Source of the DNA: Akkermansia muciniphila
GTDB taxonomy: Bacteria > Verrucomicrobiota > Verrucomicrobiia > Methylacidiphilales > Verrucolacustridaceae
Length of the DNA: 32,556 nucleotides
Direction of reading: 5' to 3'
NCBI GenBank assembly: GCA_945878585.1
Contig: CAMDXQ010000009.1
Span: 1 to 32,556 of the forward strand
A program made the position numbers and the translations under genes. The notes beneath the pieces were generated by a model. It searched no databases. It was not told the origin of the DNA and saw only the letters and a list, made by a program, of their open reading frames with translations. Shown here in pieces: positions 5,556 through 13,663 of the stretch (its first letter is position 1; every line of letters starts with the position of its first letter).

Positions 5556-6640
5556 TGCAAACAGAGTTCACCGTGGGGGGGCGTAAGTTCGTTCTCGATA
5601 AGAAAAAAGCGGAAGAGGCATTTGCGGGGAAAAAGGTGATTCTTGGTAAGGAGACGATGACCTTCAATCTTCTCCCATTAAAATATAGCTGGGCGTACGA
5701 CCTTTACCGAAAGATGAAGGCGAATCACTGGGAGCCTGAGGATATCGGGATGGGTAAAGACATTGAGCAGTGGAAAGACGGCAAAGTGGTTTCCGACGTG
5801 GAGCGTTGGATTATCCGGATGGGCATTGGTTATTTTTCCGCGGCAGAGGGAATCGTCGGGGACAACATTCAGCACGTCGTTCGCGAAATGGTCACAGCTC
5901 CGGAGCTCAAGCTGGTGCTGGGTCGTCACGCCCACGAGGAAAACATCCACGCCGACTCGTTGCTCTATATGATCAGCTCGCTGGGGATTAACCCGCATGA
6001 GTGTGAGGCCATGTTTGAAGACGTGCAGTCGATCGTGAAAAAGAATGAGTTTGTGACTGGAATTTCCAGGGAACTGCGCCGGGATTTGGATCTGACGAAG
6101 ACCGAGAACAAGAGACTTCTGGCCAAGAATATCTTTGTTTTTGGTCAGTGCATGGAGGGAACGCAATTTTACGGATTGTTTGGGATGATTCTTTCCCTCT
6201 ATCGGCAGAACAAGTTCCCGGGGATTGGTCAGATGTTCCGTTACACCCTGCGGGATGAGTCGAACCACATTGAAGTCTTCCGTAACCTCTTCATGGATCT
6301 TGTTGAGGAAAACCGAGAGATCTGGAGCGAGGACTTCAAGGAAGAGCTGCGGCAAACGATGGCCACGGCTGTGGAGTTGGAGAAGACCTTTATCAAGGAT
6401 TGTCTCCCGGTGAATGCGGTCGGATTGAGCTTGGAGGATTTCCTGTCCTACATCGATTACATCGCAGATCGGCGATTGGAGGGGGTTGGGTTGAAACCCT
6501 TGCGGGGCGAAGTTGCCAATCCGTTGCCCTGGCTGGCCGAAATGATGGACATCAAGAAGGAGCAGAACTTCTTTGAAGGCCGTGTGACCGAGTATCAGAA
6601 GTCTTCGGCGTTAGCGGCAGTGCACGACGACGAACTTTAA
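5552..6640 (+). CDS. nrdB: Ribonucleotide reductase class I beta subunit, Tyr-less (class Ic-like)
   Basis: The 362-residue R2 protein carries the dimetal centre that generates the oxidant for deoxyribonucleotide synthesis. Metal ligands are E99 (FSAAEG), E130 and H133 (EENIH), E202 (MEGTQF), E236 and H239 (RDESNH). By the fixed spacing of 31 residues between first and second ligands, E99 replaces the usual Asp (D84 in E. coli). The residue four after H133, where the radical Tyr sits, is L137; Y139 lies two further on. Glu as first ligand and no Tyr is the pattern of the Mn/Fe class Ic enzyme of Chlamydia, which has Phe there. A second ATG at 5555 is possible. It is followed 34 bases later by nrdA, in one operon. 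Confidence 0.93.
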   Translation: MMQTEFTVGGRKFVLDKKKAEEAFAGKKVILGKETMTFNLLPLKYSWAYDLYRKMKANHWEPEDIGMGKDIEQWKDGKVVSDVERWIIRMGIGYFSAAEGIVGDNIQHVVREMVTAPELKLVLGRHAHEENIHADSLLYMISSLGINPHECEAMFEDVQSIVKKNEFVTGISRELRRDLDLTKTENKRLLAKNIFVFGQCMEGTQFYGLFGMILSLYRQNKFPGIGQMFRYTLRDESNHIEVFRNLFMDLVEENREIWSEDFKEELRQTMATAVELEKTFIKDCLPVNAVGLSLEDFLSYIDYIADRRLEGVGLKPLRGEVANPLPWLAEMMDIKKEQNFFEGRVTEYQKSSALAAVHDDEL

Positions 6641-6674
6641 TTTTTAGTAAAAGCAGAAAGAGGAGGATTGTATT

Positions 6675-9600
6675 ATGAAGATGGACCCGCGTGATGTGGA
6701 TGTGGATTTGGCCATGAAGCGTTTTCTCAACCTACCGGACGGTAAGTCGGATGCGTGGGGTGAGTCGATCGGCGAGTTGCAGGTGGACATGCCCGAGATC
6801 GAGGTGATCGACGGGGATTCCCACCACGCATTTCAGTTGGCGGAAGTAGCAGAAATGGTCGGCCGGAGTTTGGCTCGGTGGTTGAAGGCCAAGGGGCAGG
6901 AGTCGATTTTCACCGAAACAAATCGCCGTTGGGTTGCTAAAATTTGTACGGAAGTTGGTCGCAACCTAGCCCGTCAGGCCCTTGCCGAGAGGCCGTTGAG
7001 ACTTAAGATTGAAGATTTGCAAACCTTGGTGGAGAAAACTCTAGTGGATAACAACGCGTATGATGTGGCTCGAAGCCTGGTGGGAGAGCGACGTGAGCGT
7101 CCTCCCGTTGTGCCGGGGCCCGGAGAGCCTGCTGCTTGTACGGTGCGATTGATCCGTCGGCAGGGGCAAACGGTCCCGTGGAATGAGTCGAAGATCGAGG
7201 TGGCGGTATGTCAGGCGTTTCTTTCCTTACGGATGGACGCATCGTCCGCTCCAGAGATTGCCCGTGCGGTAACGGTAAGAGTGACCGAATTGGGTCAAGC
7301 GACCGTGCATATCGAGGAAGTCCAAGATCTGGTGCAGGAAGAGCTGATGCGGGCCGGGCACTACAAGGTGGCTGAACGTTATATCATTTATCGCGCCATG
7401 CGTGCCGATCAGCGTGAGCGGAAGGCCCGGGGCGAGGTTGCTGCGGCTCCAACCGATCCGACGGAGGGGATGGTGGTGGTTGCCAATTTGGATGGAACAA
7501 CCTTTTTGTGGGACGGAGCGGATTTGCGTTCCAGGATTGAGTTTGCCTCGATCGGATTGGATCTGTGTCTTTCTGCCGGGGAGATCGAAAAAGAGTTGCG
7601 GAGGTCTGTTTTCGATGGAATGAAGCGATCGGATCTTAATAACACAATCAGTCTGAATGCCAAGACCCTGATCGAGAAAGATGCGGATTTCGCTAAATTT
7701 GCCGGAAGAATTCAGCTCACCTTTATTTATGAGGAGGTGCTGGGCTGGGATATTTTACGGGATGGAATCCGTGCGTTGCGGGATTTCCACCGTAAGAAGT
7801 TTGTGGAAACGATCCAGCGCGGAGTGGAGATCAACCGGTATAGCGCAGTTCTGCAAAAATATGACCTAGAGAAACTGGCGGCGGCACTTGATCCATTGGC
7901 GGATCTGGAGTTGGACTTCTTGGGAGTCCAGACGTTGTACGATCGGTATTTGATCGTTGATAAGCAGGCGGATGTTTCCCGCAGGTTGGAGACACCTCAA
8001 TTCTTCTGGATGCGTGTCGCGATGGGGCTTTTCCATGCAGAACCGAAAGATCGGGAAGTACGGGTTCTAGAGCTCTACAATCTCTACAAGAGTCGGCGGT
8101 TCTGCTCGTCGACGCCCACGTTGTTTAATTCGGGAACGAAGCACAGTCAGCTTTCGTCCTGCTACCTGTACTGGGTCGACGATTCGATCGAGGCGATCAT
8201 GCAGCGTGGCGTTGCGGAAAATGCAATGCTTTCGAAGTGGGCGGGCGGCTTGGGAGGTTCTTGGACCAGCGTCCGGGGAACCGGCAGCTACATCGGCGGA
8301 ACGAACGGAGAGAGCCAAGGGGTCATTCCTTTCCTTAAACTGCACAACGATCTTCTCGTCGCAGTGAATCAGGGAGGCAAGCGGAAGGGTTCGGGCTGTG
8401 CCTATTTGGAGACTTGGCATAACGACCTGTTCGACTTTCTCGAGTTGAGGAAGAACACCGGGGACGATCGGCGCCGTTGCCATGACATGAATACGGCCAA
8501 CTGGATTCCTGATTTGTTCATGAAGCGGATGGAAGCCCGAGAAGACTGGACCTTCTTCCGGACGAGTGATGCTGCGGACCTTCACCATCTCTATGGGAAG
8601 AAGTTCGAAGAGCAGTATGTGGCTTATGAGAAACGGGCCGAGAAGGGCGAAATTTGGAGCCATAAGGTTCCTGCCATCGAGGTTTGGAAGAGAATGCTCT
8701 CCATGCTGTTCGAGACGGGGCATCCGTGGATCACCTTTAAGGACGCCTGCAACATTCGGAGTCCCCAGGATCACGTGGGCGTGATCCATAGCTCCAATCT
8801 TTGCACGGAGATCACCCTCAACACGGGGAAGGATGAAACCGCTGTTTGCAATCTGGGTTCGATCATTCTCGACACCCATATCCTTCCAGACGGATCGCTC
8901 GATCATGCGAAGCTGCGGGATACGGTCCGAGTGGCGGTCCGAGCTTTGGATAATGTGATCGACATCAACTTCTACCCAACGGAAGCCGCAAAAACGGCGA
9001 ATTCCCGTCACCGCCCGATCGGGCTTGGGGTGATGGGGCTCCAGAATGCCCTCTACATGAAGGGGCTTTCCTTTGAGTCGGAGGGTGCGGTGGAATTTAA
9101 CGATGAGATGATGGAAGCGATCGCTTACTACGCATACGAGGCTTCGAGTGATTTGGCGGCGGAGAAGGGCACCTATTCCACGTACAAGGGTTCGAAGTGG
9201 GATCGTGGACTCCTTCCTCAGGATACGGTTGACCTACTGGAGCAGGAGCGGGGAGTCGAAGTCGAAGTCCCCCGCGGCGGCCGGATGGATTGGAAACCGT
9301 TACGAGAAAAAATCCGCACTCATGGAATGCGAAATTCCAATGTGTTGGCGATTGCTCCGACGGCAACCATCTCGAATATCACCGGAACGTCTCCTTGCAT
9401 TGAGCCGACTTACAAGAATCTTTTCGTGAAGAGCAATCTTTCCGGGGAGTTCATTGTTTTGAATCCTTTCTTGGTGAAAGATCTAAAGAAGGCCGGTCTA
9501 TGGAACCAGGAGATGGTGGATCAGCTGAAGTACTTTGACGGAGAGCTCGGTTCGATTGAAGGGATGCCCGAGGAGTTGAAGAAGAGGTACCTGACCGCCT

Positions 9601-9947
9601 TTGCAGTGGGCTTTGAGTGGATCATGAAGGCGGCGGCTCGCCGGCAGAAGTGGATTGATCAAGCCCAGTCCTTGAACCTGTTTTTGGGTCAGCCTGACCT
9701 GAAGGTTCTTTCAAGGATGTATCGGTTGGCCTGGCATCAAGGACTGAAGACGACCTACTATCTACGGACATTGGGAGCTTCGAACATTGAGAAAGCCACT
9801 GTGAAGCTGAAAAAAGAGGTGAGAGCTGGTCTGCAGGATCCTGAAGCTTCACATGATGCATCCAAAAAAACCTTCAGTGCCGAGGAAAAGTTGGCCTGTT
9901 CAATCGAAGCCATGCGCAATGGCGGCGAGTGCGAGGCCTGTCAGTAG
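6675..9947 (+). CDS. nrdA: Ribonucleotide reductase class I alpha subunit
   Basis: The 1090-residue catalytic subunit reduces ribonucleoside diphosphates. AGGAGG with 8-base spacing precedes ATG 6675. It is much longer than E. coli NrdA (about 760) because of N-terminal regulatory sequence: a divergent ATP-cone-like region at about 40-140 and a clear one at about 154-245 (CTVRLIRRQGQTVPWNESKIE). The barrel follows, with FCSSTPTLFNSGT, the redox Cys in QLSSCYLYW, the active-site Asn-Cys-Glu in SSNLCTEI, the partner Cys in AVCNLGS, and the radical-transfer Tyr pair in TTYYLRT. The C-terminal shuttle cysteines are in GECEACQ. The size and layout resemble the chlamydial NrdA, consistent with the class Ic-like NrdB beside it. 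No frameshift is seen. Confidence 0.95.
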   Translation: MKMDPRDVDVDLAMKRFLNLPDGKSDAWGESIGELQVDMPEIEVIDGDSHHAFQLAEVAEMVGRSLARWLKAKGQESIFTETNRRWVAKICTEVGRNLARQALAERPLRLKIEDLQTLVEKTLVDNNAYDVARSLVGERRERPPVVPGPGEPAACTVRLIRRQGQTVPWNESKIEVAVCQAFLSLRMDASSAPEIARAVTVRVTELGQATVHIEEVQDLVQEELMRAGHYKVAERYIIYRAMRADQRERKARGEVAAAPTDPTEGMVVVANLDGTTFLWDGADLRSRIEFASIGLDLCLSAGEIEKELRRSVFDGMKRSDLNNTISLNAKTLIEKDADFAKFAGRIQLTFIYEEVLGWDILRDGIRALRDFHRKKFVETIQRGVEINRYSAVLQKYDLEKLAAALDPLADLELDFLGVQTLYDRYLIVDKQADVSRRLETPQFFWMRVAMGLFHAEPKDREVRVLELYNLYKSRRFCSSTPTLFNSGTKHSQLSSCYLYWVDDSIEAIMQRGVAENAMLSKWAGGLGGSWTSVRGTGSYIGGTNGESQGVIPFLKLHNDLLVAVNQGGKRKGSGCAYLETWHNDLFDFLELRKNTGDDRRRCHDMNTANWIPDLFMKRMEAREDWTFFRTSDAADLHHLYGKKFEEQYVAYEKRAEKGEIWSHKVPAIEVWKRMLSMLFETGHPWITFKDACNIRSPQDHVGVIHSSNLCTEITLNTGKDETAVCNLGSIILDTHILPDGSLDHAKLRDTVRVAVRALDNVIDINFYPTEAAKTANSRHRPIGLGVMGLQNALYMKGLSFESEGAVEFNDEMMEAIAYYAYEASSDLAAEKGTYSTYKGSKWDRGLLPQDTVDLLEQERGVEVEVPRGGRMDWKPLREKIRTHGMRNSNVLAIAPTATISNITGTSPCIEPTYKNLFVKSNLSGEFIVLNPFLVKDLKKAGLWNQEMVDQLKYFDGELGSIEGMPEELKKRYLTAFAVGFEWIMKAAARRQKWIDQAQSLNLFLGQPDLKVLSRMYRLAWHQGLKTTYYLRTLGASNIEKATVKLKKEVRAGLQDPEASHDASKKTFSAEEKLACSIEAMRNGGECEACQ

Positions 9948-9993
9948 GTCTGAAATGGCTTGAAGCGAGCAGGAAAGTGCCCAGCCTTACTCT

Positions 9994-10233
9994 ATGAACA
10001 AACAACAGATCCAATTCCTCAGTAACCTCTGCTTCGCCTTGGGATTCTTGTCGATCATCGGTTCAGTGATGATCTGGTTTTCTGCAGGTGGCCAATTTGG
10101 TGCACCCGGAGTGGATGCTTTGGCAGACCTAAAGCGGGCGTATGCGGAACGTTTTGGAATCTTTGTCGGGCTTTGGGCCCCGACGTTCATGATTCTGTCG
10201 AATCGTCTACACCACTACGCTGAAAAGCGATAA
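9994..10233 (+). CDS. Small membrane protein of unknown function
   Basis: The 79-residue protein has two hydrophobic segments, at about 8-31 (FLSNLCFALGFLSIIGSVMIWF) and 53-69 (FGIFVGLWAPTFMILS). A polar loop between them, DALADLKRAYAERFG, may be helical, and the tail is basic (RLHHYAEKR). I do not recognise the family. It lies 46 bases after nrdA on the same strand and could be the last cistron of that operon or separately expressed. No strong ribosome-binding site is visible. It converges on thrB with a 33-base gap and no obvious terminator. Confidence 0.65.
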   Translation: MNKQQIQFLSNLCFALGFLSIIGSVMIWFSAGGQFGAPGVDALADLKRAYAERFGIFVGLWAPTFMILSNRLHHYAEKR

Positions 10234-10266
10234 TTTCCAGCACCTGACAGATCCCAGTTCGTTCTT

Positions 10267-11142
10267 TTAAACTGTTCTGGGTATCGAACGGACGATTTGA
10301 ATTCCGTTATTGTCGGCTGAAAGAACCTGGATCTCGACGGATTTGAGGCCTGCCTTCTGTAGAGATCGTTTCATTGCCGCACCGATTGTGGATTCTCCTT
10401 TGAGACAGATCGCCATGACCGTGGGCCCAGCTCCGCTCAGAAAAGCTCCAATGGCTCCCGCCTTTTCGGCGCTATGGATCGCATCCTTGAGTCCGGGCAC
10501 AAGGGTGGCACGGTAGGGTTGATGGAGACGATCGGAGAACGATCCTCGAGCTTCTTCATACTTCTTTTCAAAAAAGGCTGCTGTGATACGAGAGGCACTG
10601 CGTAGATTCGCTACGGCATCCTGAAAGGGGACCCTGGAGGGAAGGAGGGAACGGGCGGCACGGGTGGAGGTTTCGAGTTTTGGAATGGCGGCGACGAACT
10701 TCAAACGATTGGAGACTTTGGTGCGGGCCGGATGGATTCCGGCACAAACGACAAATCCACCCAAAACGGCGGCGGTGATATTGTCGGGATGCCCTTCCAG
10801 AGTGGTCGCGGTCTCAATCAACCAAGGCAGATCCAGGGTTCGACGGTGGATCTTGTCGAGAGCGGCGAGCATGCCAAGGCGGACGGTGGCACTGCTGCCG
10901 AGACCACGAGAGCGGGGGACATGTCCACGAACTACGAGGCGATATGGTTTCCTTGGGAGTTTTCTGGATTTGTGATAAGCCGCTATGATTTCTGAGGAGA
11001 AAGCATCCGGAGTCTCGGGATGTCCAGGCTCGACGGTGATGTAGTTATAGAGATTGAGGGCGAGGCCAAAGGCATCAAATCCCGGGCCAAGATTGGCGGT
11101 TGTAGCTGGAACACGAATCCAGAATGGGATAGGAGGTTTCAC
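10267..11142 (-). CDS. thrB: Homoserine kinase
   Basis: The 291-residue GHMP kinase phosphorylates homoserine to O-phosphohomoserine, the substrate of threonine synthase. The three GHMP motifs are present: PATTANLGPGFDAFG near residues 12-26, the ATP loop PRSRGLGSSATVR near 74-86, and FLSGAGPTVMAIC towards the C-terminus. The ATG at 11142 overlaps the tatD stop by four bases, so the pair is translationally coupled. The gene is not adjacent to the thrC-like gene, 9 kb away on the opposite strand, yet it provides that enzyme's expected substrate. Confidence 0.93.
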   Translation of the reverse strand: MKPPIPFWIRVPATTANLGPGFDAFGLALNLYNYITVEPGHPETPDAFSSEIIAAYHKSRKLPRKPYRLVVRGHVPRSRGLGSSATVRLGMLAALDKIHRRTLDLPWLIETATTLEGHPDNITAAVLGGFVVCAGIHPARTKVSNRLKFVAAIPKLETSTRAARSLLPSRVPFQDAVANLRSASRITAAFFEKKYEEARGSFSDRLHQPYRATLVPGLKDAIHSAEKAGAIGAFLSGAGPTVMAICLKGESTIGAAMKRSLQKAGLKSVEIQVLSADNNGIQIVRSIPRTV

Positions 11143-11996
11143 GATATGGAGGGGAACCGGAAGAACTTTTCCGCAGCTGAGGTCGTTTCGCGAGCGATTT
11201 CTTCCAAGGTTGTTCCACGGAGGGAGGCTACCCTTTCAGCTACCAACCTTGTGTATGCAGGTTCACACCGCTTGCCTCGGTGGGGTTCGGGAGAGAGATA
11301 GGGGCAATCGGTCTCAAGAAAGAAGGAACCTGCGGGAACTTTTTGGACACAGGCATGAAGGTCGCGGGCATTTTTAAAGGTGACGATCCCTGTAAAGGAG
11401 ATGGAGTGGCCTAGTTCGATCAGTTCTTGGGCTTGAGTATGGCTTCCTGAAAAGCAGTGAAAAACAGCCCGAAGACGACCCGAAAATGGCTTCAGGTTGG
11501 ACAAAGTATCGGCCCAGCTGTCTCTTTGATGGACGACAACGTTGAGTTGCAGTCGTGCAGCCAGATCGAGCTGCTCTTGGAAAAATGTGGCTTGGCGATT
11601 TTTGATCTCTGCATCGGCGAGAAGGAGTTCCTCGCTTCCGGGGGGAACTCCGCCAGTGGTCGAGGAGGATTCGGCAAACGGAGTAGATCGGCTGGGGAGG
11701 CGATGGTAATCAAGTCCGCACTCTCCTAGGGCAACGACCTTAGGATGTTGGGCGAGCTTTGCGAGTTGCTCGATGGCTGAATCTGGAGCTTCCTGGACTT
11801 CCGAGGGGTGGAGACCCACGGTGGCAAAGACATGGGGGTAGGAGTCGGCTAAGGCAAGGGCAGCCCGGCTAGTTTCAAGGGTCGTTCCAATCGAAATGAG
11901 GCGAGTGACGCCTGCTTGTGAGGCCCGTTGGATGACATCAGCGCGGTCGGCGTCAAAATCGGGGAAGTCGAGGTGGCTATGGGTATCGATCAGCAC
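11139..11996 (-). CDS. tatD: TatD-family metal-dependent deoxyribonuclease
   Basis: The 285-residue TIM-barrel hydrolase is of the TatD/YcfH type, a Mg-dependent 3'-5' nuclease family. Metal ligands are in place: H6 and H8 (DTHSHLD), E92 (GECGLDYH), H156 (VVHQRDS), H180 (FHCFSG) and D230 (ETDCPYLSP). An insertion rich in Ser, Thr, Gly and Glu, at about residues 103-130, follows the GLDYH motif where most relatives have a short linker; it contains no stop or frame shift. The start is GTG at 11996, with no convincing ribosome-binding site. It is the first gene of a two-gene unit with thrB and is divergent from the Cys/His hypothetical at 12095. Confidence 0.92.
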   Translation of the reverse strand: MLIDTHSHLDFPDFDADRADVIQRASQAGVTRLISIGTTLETSRAALALADSYPHVFATVGLHPSEVQEAPDSAIEQLAKLAQHPKVVALGECGLDYHRLPSRSTPFAESSSTTGGVPPGSEELLLADAEIKNRQATFFQEQLDLAARLQLNVVVHQRDSWADTLSNLKPFSGRLRAVFHCFSGSHTQAQELIELGHSISFTGIVTFKNARDLHACVQKVPAGSFFLETDCPYLSPEPHRGKRCEPAYTRLVAERVASLRGTTLEEIARETTSAAEKFFRFPSIS

Positions 11997-12076
11997 AGCA
12001 AGGGCATGTTAAAGCAGGGAAAGTCGAAAAAGGAGAGTTTTATCCAAAGAACAATTTCTTTTCCCGCCGAGAAAGA

Positions 12077-12094
12077 GGAAGGTAGAAACCTTCC
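12077..12094 (+). promoter_or_regulatory. Hairpin that buries the ribosome-binding site
   Basis: GGAAGGT at 12077-12083 and ACCTTCC at 12088-12094 form a perfect 7-bp stem with loop AGAA, ending one base before the ATG at 12095. The 5' arm contains the AGGAAGG Shine-Dalgarno, so folding would block initiation. It may act as an RNA thermometer, a protein-bound operator or simply a damper on translation. Confidence 0.5.
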
Positions 12095-12526
12095 ATGAGT
12101 CACAAGTGCTGCTCGGGGGAAAGTCACGACCATGGGGACGTCCCAACGGCAAAAGAGATTGAAAATCGGCCGCAGGAGTGTGAGAGGATCGTTCGTCGAC
12201 TTCTGGAGCGAATCGACACTCACGTCGCGTCGTTAGCCAAAAGCGATCTCAGCATCAACTGGGCGGAGATGCAGCTGGTCTTGCTTGCCTTGGATGCGGA
12301 TGCGGAGGGTCGGGATGTGAATGTGCATTTGGACGGAGGGCATGAAATCTCTGCTTATGTGAGGCGGAATCTTTTCGATGAGCTTGTGGGGGAACCGAGC
12401 AATATCTTTTACACCACCCAAGTGGATGCCAAAACGGTGCGGTATGAAGCGTTGCCGAAGGACTTTTGGAAAGAGTGCATTGCACTCTTGAGACAAAAGC
12501 TGACAGAACTAAGACAAAGAGATTAG
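12095..12526 (+). CDS. Conserved-looking hypothetical with Cys/His N-terminus
   Basis: The 143-residue soluble protein begins MSHKCCSGESHDHGD, a cluster of two Cys and three His that could bind metal or be post-translationally trimmed. The rest is mixed alpha/beta: a helix around ECERIVRRLLERIDTHVASL, a strand-rich middle with DVNVHLDGGHEISAYVRRNLFDEL, and a C-terminal helix KECIALLRQKLTELRQRD. I do not recognise the family, and there are no membrane segments. Its ribosome-binding site AGGAAGG lies in a perfect hairpin next to the start codon. Its TAG overlaps the hupE stop by four bases, tail to tail. The neighbour HupE and the His-rich start suggest, weakly, a link to nickel or cobalt. Confidence 0.72.
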   Translation: MSHKCCSGESHDHGDVPTAKEIENRPQECERIVRRLLERIDTHVASLAKSDLSINWAEMQLVLLALDADAEGRDVNVHLDGGHEISAYVRRNLFDELVGEPSNIFYTTQVDAKTVRYEALPKDFWKECIALLRQKLTELRQRD

Positions 12527-13143
12527 TGGGTGCAGCTTGTCAGTGGTGAGTTGCAAGAAGGTTTGGCAGGGAGACAGGCTTGGCTGAGGAAGTAAGCCCC
12601 CACAACGGCAATTGCGACACCGCTGGCACGTAGGAGGAAGGAGTGGCGAGGTTGGCGGGTAGCCAACCAGCCCAGAAGCACGCCTGAGAGGTGAATCAGT
12701 GTGGTTCCAAGAACAAACCCCAACGCGTAGAGAGCGGGTTGGGCCGATCCGGGCATTTCCTCCCCGTGAGCGTGTCCATGGAAAAGGGCGAAGAAGGCAA
12801 CACCAGTCATGGTGATAGCCATGGGAAACTTTTTATCGATGGCGATGGCCAAGCCGAGAGCAAGGACGGAAGCGGCGATCGCAATTTCCACCGAGAAAAA
12901 AGGGATTCCGAGCATGCCAAAGATTCCGCCGACGAGCATGAACGAGACAAAGGTCAGGGGAACAGTCCAGATCGCACGACCGCCCATCTGAGCGCTGAGG
13001 ATCCCGACGCTAAGCATCGCCAGGAGATGATCCAGACCCAAAACGGGATGGGTGAAGCCATTGGTGAATCCCAGCGCTTCATGGCCGGTGTGGGCAAAGA
13101 GGGGGGCGGGCAGAAGGCAAAGAAGGAGCAGAATTAATTTCAT
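12523..13143 (-). CDS. hupE: HupE/UreJ-family nickel/cobalt permease
   Basis: The 206-residue secondary transporter is predicted to move Ni or Co ions. The track's longer ORF adds 66 residues of non-membrane sequence; ATG 13143 instead begins a clean signal peptide, MKLILLLLCLLPAPLFA, cleaved before HTGHE, so the mature N-terminus would be a His motif. The family signature HPVLGLDHLLAMLSVG (about 32-47) and the second motif FFALFHGHAHGEE are both intact, with about six hydrophobic segments. The tail, CLPAKPSCNSPLTSCTH, is unusually Cys-rich. A -10 TACAAT ends only six bases before the start codon, hinting at a leaderless mRNA. No cobalamin or NiCo riboswitch is seen upstream. No hydrogenase or urease genes are in the window. 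Confidence 0.9.
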   Translation of the reverse strand: MKLILLLLCLLPAPLFAHTGHEALGFTNGFTHPVLGLDHLLAMLSVGILSAQMGGRAIWTVPLTFVSFMLVGGIFGMLGIPFFSVEIAIAASVLALGLAIAIDKKFPMAITMTGVAFFALFHGHAHGEEMPGSAQPALYALGFVLGTTLIHLSGVLLGWLATRQPRHSFLLRASGVAIAVVGAYFLSQACLPAKPSCNSPLTSCTH

Positions 13144-13149
13144 AGGGCA

Positions 13150-13178
13150 ATTGTAAGTGGGAAAAATGAGGGCGCAAA
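13150..13178 (-). promoter_or_regulatory. Possible hupE promoter
   Basis: On the minus strand, TTTGCG (13173-13178) and TACAAT (13150-13155) are separated by 17 bases. The -10 is good (5 of 6); the -35 is weak. The predicted transcription start would fall at or within a few bases of the hupE ATG at 13143. Confidence 0.35.
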
Positions 13179-13267
13179 GTGAAAATCGGAGTGGGTGAAT
13201 TGGATCCGTGTAACGTTGAGGAGAAGATCGTTCATGAGCGTTGACCTGGGGGTCGGATTCAGAAAAG

Positions 13268-13663
13268 ATGCAGGGCATGGGACACAAAGGTTGGACATCA
13301 AAACTGGCGGGTCCGGCGATCGGGCCATACCGGCAAGCCACGGAAGCGGGCGGCTTTGTTTATCTTTCAGGGCAGCTCGCTTTGGATGAGGCTGGAAATT
13401 TACTGAATGGATCCGTGGCTGAGCAGACACGGAAGGCTTTGGAACGAGCCCAAAGCCTGTTGAAAGAGGGAGGGTTGAGTCTAGCGGATGTGGTGAAGGC
13501 GACTGTTTTCTTGACCGACCTAAAGACTTTTCCTGAGATGAACGGGGTGTATGCAGAATTTTTTCCCCAAGATCCACCCAGTCGTTCCACGATTCAGGTC
13601 GCCGCATTACCCAAAGGGGGAGCAGTAGAGATTGAGTTGCTGGCCCGACGTCCAGGCTCATGA
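13268..13663 (+). CDS. ridA: RidA/YjgF-family imine deaminase
   Basis: The 131-residue trimeric enzyme is expected to hydrolyse reactive enamines and imines formed by PLP enzymes. ATG 13268 gives the normal distance of about 16 residues before IGPYRQA; the track's TTG at 13241 adds an unlikely extension, and ATG 13277 is an alternative. The signature arginine is present in PPSRSTIQVAALP, with GAVEIELLA at the end. The usual IGPYSQ reads IGPYRQ here, a Ser to Arg change near the active-site rim. A strong GAGGAG (13218-13223) leads to an ATG at 13234 in another frame, not this one. The stop overlaps the pyrE start (ATGA). Confidence 0.88.
   Translation: MQGMGHKGWTSKLAGPAIGPYRQATEAGGFVYLSGQLALDEAGNLLNGSVAEQTRKALERAQSLLKEGGLSLADVVKATVFLTDLKTFPEMNGVYAEFFPQDPPSRSTIQVAALPKGGAVEIELLARRPGS

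Noticed and set aside
8067-9011. 314-residue minus-strand ORF inside nrdA
   Set aside because: It is antisense to conserved catalytic nrdA sequence and shows no recognisable domain; it reflects codon bias of the real gene.
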